A DNA stretch of 62,562 bases from Spongospora subterranea f. sp. subterranea (taxonomy: Eukaryota; Endomyxa: Phytomyxea; Phytomyxea; Plasmodiophorida). The DNA lies in the NCBI GenBank assembly GCA_049724395.1, contig JAUGWO010000032.1:1-62562 (forward strand). Reading direction: 5' to 3'. The position numbers and the translations under genes were made by a program. How positions within the stretch are numbered: the stretch's first letter is position 1; each line of letters begins with the position of its first letter. Shown here in pieces: positions 36,401 to 49,015 of the stretch. The notes below the pieces were generated by a model. That model had not been told where the DNA came from. It saw only the letters and a program-made list of their open reading frames with translations, and searched no databases.

Positions 36401-39400
36401 CACTTGCATCCAAAAACACGCTCTGGTTGACCTGCAGGCAGTGGACATCAACCGATAAGGCTTCAGACCAAACCGAAGATCCTTGCAAGCGAAGTCGTAA
36501 AGAGGACGCGGGATGGTACATCTGAACGGTATCGGAAGGCATAACGGTTGGCTGCTTAGCCTGAATATTATTTCCATAAATAAACTGCAATTGCAACGGT
36601 ATTGGAAGCTCATTGATGACAGATATTGATGGCTCTAGAATTATGACGCTGGCAGATATCAGCTTGCGCGACGATTGCGAAGACCGAGCAGAAAATACAA
36701 AGGGTGGGCCAGACGCATCATGTCCTGGGGGGCATGAGATGGTTCGAGTTGATAGTGATATCTCGGGTAATTGATGAAGTTCAATGAACGTTAAAAGAGT
36801 GGAAAATTCAGCTTTAAATGCACCATAAGGTCGTATGATAAATGCACATTGCCTCATGGAATCCTGAAGAACTGATATTGGAATTGGCCAATCCGTACCG
36901 GAAGGAATCAGAAACTGCCCATAACTGCTGGTTCTATCAGGATACGATTGAAGGCGTACACAAAAATTGGCCAGCGTTTGATTTCGGATAATGAGGGGAG
37001 ATGAAATCGACAACGATGACAAATTTCGGATGGGAAATGATATAGAACCTGGCGGCATTCGACCTATAAAGATCATCTTTAGCGGATTCCGAAACCAATG
37101 TGCCATCAGCAACCGTTGACGGATAAAGAGGGTGAACAACGGCTTCGTTTGCAGGACTAGTATCAAGGGAAATATTGGATACTTTCTGCCATTTGTTCCA
37201 GACAACATGACCTTCCGCCCCGTCGCCAACGATCACGTCGATTGAGCCAGCGGTTTTGGGATATTGGCGACGGCGATCCAAATACGAAGCCGATTCAGAA
37301 AAAAGCTTCTGTTCATCGTCAAACTCAAATAAGTGATGACTATTTGGGGTCAGCTCAATGAATTCCGAAGTCACCCCGGTGCAGTTGAACCAAAATCGTA
37401 TGTTGCACCCAGTTCGGTTCTGGATGGTCAACGATCGAAGGTTGTGAGGAGAACCTAGAGACAGCATGGGATCACGATGACACAATCGGTGAAGCGAGTG
37501 ATATATCCTGGTCAGATTATCGAAAGAAGGGAAAGTCACGTTAAGGTTCACCGTTTGATTAGAGTCAACAGAAAAGAGTAAAGTCGAGGCAGTGGATAAG
37601 AACGATGCTTCCAGGCGACACCACTCAATTACTGGTTCCCACTTGTCAAGAGACATATAATATGACTCAAGAAGAATCCGAGTTTGTAGTTTTCCATTTA
37701 GCTTCGTAAGATTATCATCACGAGAAACCCCAATTTCAACAGACGATGGCTGAACTTTGCAGCGAAGAAGAGGTGAATTGGAAATATTTGGAAAATCATC
37801 AACAATCTGGAACACCGCATGGTCTAAAACAAAACCAATGCGGGATAGTGGGAAAATATCTTTCAATACGGCACTAGGCAATAACGACTGAGGACGTGTT
37901 TTTGGAGGTCTGAAAATGGAGAACCTATTTTTTACCAGGTCAAAGCAAAGATAAATATCGTCAAGAGATGCGCAAACATCGCTTTGAGGAAGGTATATGC
38001 TGCAAGAAATAAAATTTTGCGGAGATTGTCGATCAGCCATGAAATAAACATTGAACGGAGTTGCTAGCGCAAAAGACGGTGTACTTTCAGAAAAAGCATC
38101 TTGCACGCTGACATAATGTCGACTGATTCGAAACAAGTTCCTGGACATATCGGCTTGAATTGTATCGATAGTAGTTTTGCCGCCATGGGAAAATTCGGAG
38201 AAGCACGCAACTGAACATTGCCAAGAGAGGCACGCAGCCATGGTGTGGTCCACCAAACAAAATTTGAACGATTCCAGAGCAAAAATAATGCTGGTAGAAC
38301 AGGGAACTAATGATGATGTATCCGTGCCGACGGTGTCGTAGCCATTGTCAATCTTTTTCGAACACAGCTCATCGATGAAGGTATTGAAAATTTGGAAAAA
38401 AGAACCTGGAATTCGGTCATCAAATATTAGACATACACTGTAAATGTCCAATGAGATCTCGGAAAGGAAGGAGTTGATTGCAGAATTGAACCGAACTTCA
38501 ATTGCAGGATTTGTGACCGAAGGCTCCAAAATAATCAAAGGCAAGTCAGGTTCACCTCTGTGAACATCAATCATCTGTACGCTTAACTGGGCGGTAGTGG
38601 AGCCTGATACACATCCTTGCGTAGCTGAGAAGTCTCCGATTCGAAAACATAAAAATTTCGATGCCGGATCGCTAGAAGAAAACAAAATTAACACTGACAG
38701 CGTCGATGCGAAAGGAAATAACGCGGTCTTGCTGCAATGAAATCGCCACGGGAGTGACAGAAAATTTAGAGAAGTGATACCGAAACGACTCGACGATGTC
38801 GGAGACCAGGCAGATGTCAGTAGTACCGATTGTGGAAACAAAGTTGTCGACCTGACAGAGTATGGACACAAATGATGGTCTCCATTCAAGAGTAATAGAA
38901 ACATTCATATCGTTGACTATATCATCGACTGGAGAAATGACTGAGGCTCGCCTTATCAAAATTGAATGTACTTCGATTTGATACTTGCTCTGTTTACCAT
39001 CCATTGCAACCAGGTCAGGACTCGTGACAGAAAGTCGGGATAAATCGATGACCATATACTCCGATTGATTTTGTGTTGGATCACGAGGGATTAAAACCAC
39101 AACCTCATTGAGTTCAATCGAAACATGACTAACAGCATTCTCTGTGTCAGAATCCTCAAATGACAATGGACCAACCAAACACTGTAATGACGTCGCCAAT
39201 TGAAAAATGAACCTTGGAATTAGAACCCAGCGCACCGGTCCGATTTGCACACTGTTAGACCAGAAACCGGTATTTGGGTCACATACACATTTTACGAAAA
39301 TCAACGCTTGCGAAGTCTCTCGTTTTTCGATCAAGTTTGCATACTGTGGAGCCACTGCAGACTGATCCGTAAACGTAGCGCTGTCAACACTAAATTCTTG

Positions 39401-42232
39401 GCAGATCTCCCCATGCATCAACGATATACCGGACAGTTCTGTTCTGAAGAGACACGAGGTTGAATCCTCTATAAGATATGCTAAATTCAAAGAAGACACT
39501 TGCACCTCAATTGAGTACGCTTGTTTTAGAAAGCGAGAATCTGGATTTACAGGTGTAGGACTGGTCCTGACAAAGTCAGAAGCAAACAGGATCAAACTCG
39601 GATCACAAGTCAGATTAAACGAAAATATTGTACAAGATATTTCGTAGTGGACCTCGGAAGATGACATATTGCAGTCAAATATTAATTGAAAAGCAGGAGA
39701 ATCGCCTTGAGAAGCGTCATTCTGGAGATCATGATTGGATAGATTGCTAATTGAGATCCAATGAGAAAATTCCGAAGTTGTGGACGGAATTCGGCAGTTT
39801 TCAACAGTCAAATAGGAGAAGGAGACCTCGTGTTTAGAAAGTTTAGAAAGCGTCCTATTAAAATGAGATCTAAATCGTATGGAACTACATGTTGCCAAAG
39901 AAGTATCTAAAGAATCCAATGACGAAAAATAACGACATGAGACGACGGGTATTTGAAGTTCCACGTCTAAAACCAGCCAAAAGACAGGGGAATTTTGCGG
40001 TTCGATCTGAGAAACGATAACGTCGGTCGATGACAGTTTGTGTAAAATGTCTTTCAGCATTGAGCAATCCTCATTAGAGACAGCAACCCTGATCGGAGGT
40101 AGCGAAGACTTGACGTAGATGGAAAAAACGCTGTCACTCAGAGAAACCTCAATGGTGATGGACACTTGCGGAATATAATCTAATAGCGAATGCGATCGAG
40201 GTGAGTCAGAATTGTCTTCATACAGTAGCGAATCGAGACTGATATCTAGAATATGAACATCGAGACTTAACCTCTCTTGAACATCAGGCCCGTCTTCACT
40301 GAGATCCAGGAGGTTAGACAGACTAATCTGGCCGATTTGAAGCTGGACTGTAGCAAGCGAAGATGGAAATTGGAAGGTGACTGAAGTGAGATCCACATCA
40401 ACAGATACGGATGGCAAAGCATGGACTAGAGCAGTAGAATCTCCTGATTGAGTAAACCTTGGACGTAAAGTGGTCAATAATCTCAATAATACATCAGAAA
40501 CGATGATTTTAACAGGCCGAACAAAAACAGATATGTCAATCTTGACCGCAGTGCGTTGTAGCCTGACGTCAATTATAGGATCGGCATTGAAGGAAACCCT
40601 TCGATCGATGGATGCTCCTATTTCAGGTTCAAACGGCTGGATTAGCTGGTGAAACCGATCACTGGTCGATATCTGATTATTGAAAGCAAAAATCTGGTAA
40701 ATCGTGAAGGTCAGGGTAGTGTCATCAAGCTGTTGTTTGATATCCCCAGCAAATCTCGTTATGATTAACTCTCCAAACGGAGATCCAGAGGACGTTACTA
40801 CGATGAACTTAGCCTCATCAATTCGAAAACGTAGGGAGGCTTTGATCTTGGTGATAGAGGGGTCGGATTCCTCAGTTAGTGAATGAACCGCACCAGAACT
40901 GATGTTGTCTTGGGAAACACCACCTTCCAAAGACTGCGAAAACACAAAACTAGATATATATGATCTCCAGCTTTTACGATGATCCCTTTGCCAGTTTGCG
41001 ATAGATTGAGCTTGAACTTCTTCATCGCTTGCTAAGCTTCGTTCGGCTATCTCCCGCATTAAAACTATTGAACTCATACGTGTCCTCGACTCGATTGCCC
41101 GAAGTTGCTTTATACGCCCAGGATCGCCCGAATCAGGACCAAGTTCAGCTTTAAACAGTGAGGTATATTTCACGAAATCTTGACGGAATGAGCGAATATG
41201 ACGCCATGAAAATGGTTGCGCCATGTGATTTCCGATAATAAATCGCCACCATACCTTAGCGTTCCCGAGAATGGGAACCGTTGGTCGGTTGGGCAACGAT
41301 GCTTCTCCATTTACATCTGGTTGTCCCCCGTTAGCCCTGTTGAAATCTAGAACTTTTCCGGCTAAACAAGCAGCTTGCTGAGATATTGTGTCTGATATAC
41401 AAACTTTAACTGAAGAACACGAAGCCTGAACCAGTAGACGGGGTATGGGTGGTGCAGGCTGGACATCTGACGACGGTTGAGGTTTTGTCAACCGTACTAA
41501 CGCAGATATCGATAAAGGAGAGACAACGTAATTGGGTCTCAGAACCGGTTTCTCGCTTTCATTAAACACTGAGTCGACAACCATGCCGGCAGAAGTCGAA
41601 AGATTTTCTGAATTAACCCAGTGTAGAAATAGGCCGACCACAGAAACAGCTTTATAAGCAAACGCATCTTGAGAACCGGTTATGGATGGGTGACCTGCAT
41701 CATCAGTCGATTGGACGACAACAGACTGCAATGAAAATACCATGGCAAACGGATCAGGAACCGGTCGGTTCTCAATCCGTATATTCACGTTGTTGACCTC
41801 AAGATGAAAGTTATAGAAGAGACTTGACGATAATCGTTGCGCGAACCCAATGTCAAACCCAGGTCGCCGTTTCCGAACATTCATTTCATGATCATCAAGA
41901 TATGATTCTTTTTGCCGAAGATATGCTGCAGCTTTACTGTATGTGGAAAAGTCGATATCTGCAACGATATGAATTCCGTCAATTACGAAGTTAACAGCGG
42001 CATTTGTGAGGTTAACCCATGGAACCGTAACATGCAGGTGATCAATTCGACCAGATAGGATCCGCAGAGGTATATTGATTGAAGAAAAAGCATCGCTTCT
42101 CAGTTTAAGGTCATGAAGATCCAATTTCCCATTCCATACACCTAACGATGTTACGATCTTGCTCTTATCAAAGCCATCAATGTACAAATCCAGGAACGAT
42201 GAAAGACGAGACGCAACCAAATTCTCAAACAT
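33402..42232 (-). CDS. VPS13: VPS13-family bridge-like lipid transfer protein
   Basis: VPS13 proteins are rod-shaped channels that move phospholipids between membranes at contact sites. Exon 1 (42232-38787) opens with the chorein-type start MFENLVASRLSSFLDLYIDG and then SLGVWNGKLDLHDLKL. It continues IPLRILSGRIDHLHVTVPW, close to the family's VPVKVKYGHIGKLTLKIPWK. An intron at 38732-38786 (55 nt) leads to exon 2, reading SKTALFPFASTL onward to about 37130. The final exon runs from about 37080 to the stop at 33402. It carries the SHR-binding/VAB region (MIGIRLCDSAWSTPFPIDSI, MVNIWPRYILHNMTRRDIQYRQ region, VFRLRQYGSVWSGAIPID). The conserved C-terminal block follows (KLIASADVLGNPFVLLSSL, DVIRLPLQGLVIHKSP), then a basic end. 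The total is about 2,900 residues, a little under yeast Vps13 (3,144). The exact splice between 37230 and 36940 could not be fixed. Coding is intact over very long exons, unlike the intron-dense neighbours. Confidence 0.9.
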
Positions 42233-43007
42233 AACTTGTTCGGATATAGCGGCGCTTATCAGGTTGACATTATCATGAAGATGTTTTGGGTATTGGGCGA
42301 ATGATGGTGCCTAGGAATTATCAAACGATGCGTGGGACGTCTAGCAGCTACTCTCAGACGGAGATCTGGAGAATTGAGATCGACCTTTACGACCAATGAA
42401 TGGAAATGACACCGTCGACAGACCAACCCACAGGAGGTAATCGAATTTTAAAAGAAGAGCGTTACAACGACTCAGATCCAGATCCTGGAGTTCACAGAGA
42501 CAGGTAAATGTTGCGCGCCTACGTGCCGACGCACCATCGCCGGCGCGGGAGTCGAGACTGCTGCTGTGAACGGTCCTACAGTATTTCATGCTTTGGCTCC
42601 CAATCGTCTCATATAGCAAGTACGGCCTGAATCATCTCGTCGCTGAACCCTCACATTTGTGATAGCGTGCAAAGAAACGGAATTTCAAAGCAGGCAATGC
42701 AGGAATCGGGCCCAGCCACGTGCATCAGAACCCTACTTTCACAGAAGGGATCTTGCGTCGCCCATCTGGCGAATCTTCTGGTTATTCTTTTTTTTGGATT
42801 AATCGACTGAAACGGCTGTCTGATGGCATTATTGGCCTTAAAAAGCGTGTTTATATCTTAGCATGCAGTTTTGTGCTCCTGCATGGAGTCTCGGTGCATG
42901 TTTTGTTGACGAATGGAGGTACTGTAGACCATTTTACAGGCGGTTTCCTTATAATAACACCAAAAATCGTCGTACTTATTTCATCATTGAATCGTTGGAA
43001 ATTAGTG
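42233..43007. other. VPS13 upstream region, no gene seen
   Basis: It contains the VPS13 promoter side. The frame at minus 42619-42341 is open but short, and shows no family signature or exon partner. Confidence 0.45.
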
Positions 43008-43215
43008 AAGTCCACAAGATCCAAACCCCGTTCCTATCACCATCTGATTTACCATGGCCGCACTTTATGCGACAAATCACAAATGCGATCATATCGCTTG
43101 TTTCGCGTCCTGAACAAATTCCCCAAGCGATATGATAGCATTTGTGATTTGTCGCATAAGTAAGGCCATGTTAAATTGGATGGCGATAGTAACAGGACTT
43201 GGATTTTGTGGACTT
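43008..43215. repeat. Long foldback inverted repeat, arms about 92 bp, loop 23 nt
   Basis: The left arm 43008-43100 and right arm 43124-43215 are reverse complements with scattered mismatches. The inner half is nearly perfect: TATGCGACAAATCACAAATG on the left pairs with CATTTGTGATTTGTCGCATA on the right. The outer parts (AAGTCCACAA against TTGTGGACTT) also pair. The fold would form a hairpin of about 90 bp. No coding frame uses it in a convincing way. It could be a MITE-like or foldback element, or a hairpin-RNA source. Confidence 0.9.
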
Positions 43216-45440
43216 GCGGATCCACAGAGCGGTTTTGAGAAATTGCGTCATCCAAATTTGAAAGATTCGGCGGCAGATGCTTCCAAACGTCGCCATTGCA
43301 CCAAAAGATACACACAACCCGAGTGTGGATTTCGACGAACATCGAGTATGCAGTTAACGTTGATGTAAAACCATGATGAGGAGTTCAGAATGCGACAGTG
43401 TCAATGAAATACCGTTCGGCAAGGCGAAGGAAAGAGACGATGTGAAAACAAAAAAGAAGTGTTTATCAGCAACGGGAAGGCGTAACAAACACAGATTTCG
43501 TCATTTTGTTCATACTATAACGAAACTTGAAGTAAAGTGAGTCAGGGGTCGTTAAAGCGACCAATGCGGTCATAATCTGTCATAATCATCACAAACAGAG
43601 AGACGAAACTCTCTCAATTTTATTTAAGAAATGTCGCAACTGTTGAGACGTATCTGAGTCACTGCCGTCCTTGGAAAACGGCGATTTTGTAGTGGAGTTC
43701 ACAAAAGAAGCCAGCATTTCTTGGGCAAATGGGGCTGACGAAGGTAATCTGGGCATTTATTATCAATGTGCGAAACTGATTTTCCTGAATTCATGGAGCT
43801 GTCGAAACCTTGCCATTTGTCAAAGATTCTTATGGCTTTGGTTTGGTTGTTGATCTGGAGATCTAATTGGGTTCGGTTTCACATCTTGCTCCAGCATGAG
43901 CAAGTGGTGGAGTCCCTCTTCAGTTTCGTGTCGAGCAGAATTCCAATGAAATCGATCCTCAACAACACTTATGATGTCATGGTGTCCAACCCAACGAACC
44001 AACAATTTCAAACCTGCATCATGAAGGCGAAATTTGGCAATGGAGCCCGTTGACGAATATTGGTTCCTTCTCGTCATATATACGACGATTCTCTGCATTC
44101 GATTGTGAAGCGTTCAAATCGGATGGAAAGACCTTGCGAAAAGAATCGTGTCAAGCAAATATTGTTGTTAATTATTATAATACTGCTGGGCGATCCTTTA
44201 GCTGATAATGATTTACACTAAAACGAACCAAAATATTCCGAGCATTTTAGTCTGAATCCAACAGAAGCGTTTTCGAAACTCGTTGTTGATGGGAACGGAT
44301 AAGAGGAAACTGAGATTGTGGGCGAAAAGGTATATGTTTACAAACTAACCATTACTCCTTCCGTCCCATCGAACCGAATTTATTGGTGAACATGCCCAGT
44401 CACATCGAGTCAAATACTTGCTGTACTAGTACGTAGTTTGAGTGACAAGGTCTTCAGGGCAAGACAACGATTGAGAGAGTTGGTGTCTTCTCGACAACGA
44501 CACTTTGCCCAAATGTAGATTTGTTGCTTCCTTGACCTTTCATGGTTTCGATCATACATCCTTGTAAGGTTAGGAACACGTTATTCAGGGCAACAGATTC
44601 CAAATCATCATTATTCCTTTGTGGTAGTTGATGCCGCAGACTCTGTATGGATCGAGAAAATCCTAAGTCGTGTACGTTCAGGTGTGGACTATTTGCTGGT
44701 TGTTGAACACAGTTCGATTAGGCAATCCTGGCCCTTTAATGCTTCCGTAGCAATCGGGTCATTGGCTTTTGAGTGTGGCCTTGCATTATCCTGCTGCACA
44801 TACATTCTGCTATGTGTTTGACCAGCCCATGTTATAGGCCTTTCTCGCGTATTGCTGGAATTACAGGTATCTGGCTTTTCAACTGATGTACATGCATTTC
44901 TAATCTGTGTGGGATGTGTCTCCTACTTGGAAAGATGAATCGCGTTCGAATTGTTTCAGGGAGGACGAAGCTTCTGACATGTTCCATTGTTCCAGCAGGC
45001 CGTTTTTTTGCTTTTCATTTGTACAGGTACTTTGTATACGAATGGCCAGATTCCGATTGTTCCGTCGAACACTTGCTTGGAACTCGTATCGTACCGTGGC
45101 TTTGCCAAATCATTTTTGTGATGAATCTCTCACTTTGTGCTGTAGAAGGAGGAGGTTTTTCGCCTTTCGCCAAGTAGTACCTTTGGTTAGTTTTGGTCAG
45201 GTAAACCATTCACGTCGAGATCAGAGATGCAGAATTGAATTCGTTCGAGTTTGCTCCGCTCGGTCAAATAGGGTTTTATAGAGTTAGTATGGGGCTGTAT
45301 TAATCCTCCTTCGGCGATGCAAAGTGCTTGTGGAAACATTCAAGTGATTCGCCGTCGAGCTTGGCGCAATGTCAACGGGAAGGTCATGATTGCCTCAAGA
45401 TCCAAAGTAACTGCGTTCTTACGTCCTGACCTGCCAATAT
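43216..45440. other. Stretch without a supported gene, probable retroelement debris
   Basis: A minus-strand frame near 43850-44098 weakly recalls the zinc-binding start of a gypsy integrase (GHHDIISVVEDRFHW), not enough to call. The rest shows no clear motif. The part next to 45440 may be decayed 3' sequence of the minus-strand LINE. Confidence 0.35.
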
Positions 45441-48400
45441 GTCTAGCTGCTGTATATCAACCTCCCTTCTGATAATGATTGACAGCCACGATTGTAGATT
45501 TTTTTGATTGAGGTTTCATTTACTCTGAATCTTGTTGCAGTGGCGGAAATGGTCGCTATCATCAACTTATCTGACACATCCGGATTCTTCCTTCTGGCAT
45601 TGAGAAAATCCCAAAGGCATTGGCCTGAGCAGCGAGTACTGTCATTGTTGTTTCCGTTATTTTGTCTTTGAGCAGTGGGAGTCCTGATATTGCATGTAGC
45701 AGCGATATTGGTGGGAAACATCCTGTATATGCTATTTTATACTCTGTAGGCTGTCTCAATGGGTTTCAATGTTCTTTTCATGTTTGTGTTGAGTTCTCTT
45801 GCCAGCCAAGGCTAGTAGTACTCTTCTCAGTTTCCCTCCAATAAATCCTCTGCATACCTGTTGATATGTCCTATATGGGATCCCCCATTCTGCTCATCTT
45901 CTGGGTTAGCAGAGTTTCTGCAGCCCGATTGATTTTTTGGAATGTTATCGCTTACTTGTTGTCGTATTCTGTGCTCTATGATTTCTTCGACTATTTTCCC
46001 TATGTTGACGATCAGCGACATTGGTCTATATTCACCTGGTTTGGCATTGGGCAGTGGTCAAATCTTGTGGAAGTGTCCTGCGTCTATGATGCCAACATTA
46101 ATAGCTTTCAGCAATGTTCCCTTGATTATACCATTTGTCTGATCAGGCTATTGGGGATCCAGTCCACACCGCCAGCAGATTCGCTGCTGGCTTTTTTACG
46201 CTCGCTCCTGTTCTCTTATGGTAATATATGTGCGTTTGGTATTGCCAACCGTTCCTTCCATAATTCTGTTAGGAGTAACTCATGTTTTTCCAATTGTTCT
46301 ATTTCGGTCAGGTCTAGATCTGGTGCACTGTAAGTCTCTTCAAACTTTGAGGCAATGGCTTCCACCTCCTCTTTGGCTTCCGTTCTATGGGTTTCATTTT
46401 CTTCTTTTCTTTTGTTAGTCTGTATGCTGAATTGGGCCAGTTTCCATATTTGTGCTCCAAGACGGGTCCTCTCATGCTGTTTGGACCATTATTGCCAAAT
46501 GTTTGTTGTGACTTTTACTTATTGCTTCTTGAAGTCTAATGCTGCGTTGTTTAGTTCTTCTTGTCCCGTTGTAATCTGGTTTTAACTCTTTCGTGAACGT
46601 ATATCGTAATGTAGTTCGCATCTGAGTTTGTTTGTTAATTTCAGTGCTGCTTTTACTTTGCATTTCCAGAATTTGCATCTGGTCAGTCGGACGTATCGGT
46701 ATTTTATATTACGGGTTGTTGGAGCCTTGCTGTGAAATCTGTGAGTCCTATGTGTTGACCAATGGGCTGAGAGATCTGTTCTGCTAGGTTCATCATTGTT
46801 GATTTGATGTCAAGTTTCTTGATTCGTTTTCAGTTTTCAGGTAGTTTGTTGTCGTTTGTTTTAATATCGTTTTTTACGTTTGTTGGCAGATGGTCGCTGT
46901 TTAAGTCGACATTCACTTTGCAATTCACAATCATTGGGATATCTACCTAGTGTGCTGTCGTTTCTGGAAGTGTTTATTTCCATTATTGATTATTAGGAAG
47001 TCGTCTAACATTCCGTTTAGGTATGTGTGATTTTCTGTATGGTTTATGCCAAACCTTCGATCTCTGATGTTGTGGTCGTCAATTATCGGTTCTGCTCTTG
47101 TTAATTCTACTTATTTCCAGTCAGCTGTTCTTGTTGCTCTTCGATATCAGTGGAATATATGTGTGAATCAATATCATTTTGTAAGATGTTAACGATCTGA
47201 GTAGTACTAATTGCATTCTGTCCGAAACATTGTATTCATCACCGGTGGATATTATCTTTTCAACGTTGACGCGCTGTCTCAAGAATATTCCTGATTGTGT
47301 GTATTGATCATCGCATTCGTAATAAGGGAACTCATGAATTTTTCTTCGTTTTTCAACTCTGAAATGCAAAAGACGTCGATTTGGTTTTCCTCTTCGCAGA
47401 AGGTCAGTTCCTGTGCTTTTTCCTTCGCTTAGTTAACATGCATGCCGTTGGGCTATGGTCAAATTGCTGCTATTATTCACTTGTTTTATTTTGAATATTA
47501 TTGAGCCGCGCCACAAAACATTGCGTTATTTTCAGTTGCCTTTTTTGTTTGAGGTAAGTTCTGTTTGGACTGTCCCTTTTCGTGTGGTGCTTGGTCTAAT
47601 TCACTGTTTTGGTCACTGATTTTTTGTCCAAGAAAAATTGAGGTGGTGATTCTCAATTTTGGCAAGAAACGATATTGGGTGAATAATTTCATTCATGCCG
47701 TTAGCGAACTTTGGCTCAGCTTTGTAGATGTGGTTGACGTTTCAGAAATGTTCGTCAGTGATTTGTTTTCAGTAATCTTTTTTGAGACCTGTTTTGGGGC
47801 ATTAATTGTTGGGTATTGTTATTTCTATATTGGTTTTCGAGTATTCCTCGCATTGATCATTTGTGGTAATGATGTTATTCATCATCGAGTATCTCTCTAA
47901 TAAGAGAAGAGTCCCATGGTGGTTTAGTCTACTATGTCCCATCGGTGTTGATGGTTTTCCATGCATGTGGTGCAATACATAGATCGTGCTTTTCCATTGA
48001 ACGCTGTCCCGTAATGATTTAATCCTTTTCCTGTATATCTGTGGTCAGAGATTGTTTTGCCTGGCCTATGATGACTAGGTTGATCTCATATATAAAAGCT
48101 GCTATTGTTAATTCGAACAATCCAGTCCATTGTCGGTCCCGTTTCAATATGTCTACTAGAAATGCATCAAGCGTATGATTTTCATTGGGTAATGATCCGG
48201 CGTAGTTCAGTATTTTTGTCGCTATGAGAGTTCCCTTGTTTGGGTCTCTGCCATAATCACATTTGTTTCTACGTAATTGCTGTACAGTAATGTCTGGTAT
48301 TGCTCCTGATGTTCTGATTGCTTCAAGTGCACAGGTGCCTGCTCCAACTACATTTCTAAATCGATAATTACTAGTGTCAAGTCTATGGCATATGTCTGGT

Positions 48401-49015
48401 GCAATCCAGTACTGTTTCCATCTTTTGTCATTCTCTTAATGTTGGTATCCTGCAATTGCTGATCCATTTAGTATTCGATCTTGGTGAACATTACTTATGT
48501 TCGTGTCCTTCCTGATGGCATGTGACGCATGTGGTGGCACCAGTGTTCTTTCACGTTTTTGTTTTCCACATCCGCAAAAAGTCTTTTTGTTTGCACCCAA
48601 GCCGTAGTGTTCTTGCCATTAATCTTTGTTCTGGATGCTGTGCATTTTTTCCCGAAAAGTTGTAGCATGTCTTCTTCGAGCGCTTCGTCGGCATGACTCG
48701 CCGTGTTGTTGCCAATGTATTTGGCTTTGGCAGTGTGGCCTTGAGTGCAGAGTAGATCTGCCCTGACACGACGACCCTTTCTGGAATGCCAATTATGGAA
48801 AGTTTTCGGTCCATGTCAGTTTTTTTTTCCCTTTTTTTCTGGTCTGCAATGCTGTCCTTGGTAATGTGCAACGTTTTTTTGAGATATAAATATTGCCTTG
48901 TAGGTTGTTCAATTTGATTATCGATTTTCGTTGAGTTTTCCCTTATTGTAGACTTCGGAAAATACTTGTGTTTTCTTTGGGCTCCAGGTTCCCTTTTGAG
49001 TACTGTTTGTACCAT
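45440..49015 (-). mobile_element. Decayed LINE with OTU-like, endonuclease and reverse transcriptase domains (copy on minus strand)
   Basis: Read on the minus strand, the order is an ORF1-like basic frame (49015-48551); an OTU-like domain (about 48360-47900: GAGTCALEAIRTSGAIPDIT, then RQWTGLFELTIAAFIYEINL); an apurinic-type endonuclease (SELKNEEKF near 47.4 kb, NGMLDDFLIINN near 47.0 kb, LNSDHLPTNV near 46.9 kb); and a non-LTR reverse transcriptase. The RT shows YRPMSLIVNIGKIVEEIIEH and NIPKNQSGCR near 45.9-46.0 kb, then YTGCFPPISLLHAISGLPLL. Stops and frame changes break it throughout, including one within the leader to RT (HKI-stop-PLPNAKPG). Its OTU-like part aligns base by base with the plus-strand copy near 60.7-61.15 kb. 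No 3' poly-A tail or target duplication was fixed. Confidence 0.75.

Noticed and set aside
42341-42619. Gene on the minus strand just upstream of VPS13
   Set aside because: The frame has no motif and probably covers the promoter and leader of VPS13.
43820-44098. Gypsy integrase zinc-finger fragment on the minus strand
   Set aside because: GHHDIISVVEDRFHW recalls the H2C2 region, but the paired cysteines and a neighbouring catalytic core are not visible. The signal is too weak to list as an element.
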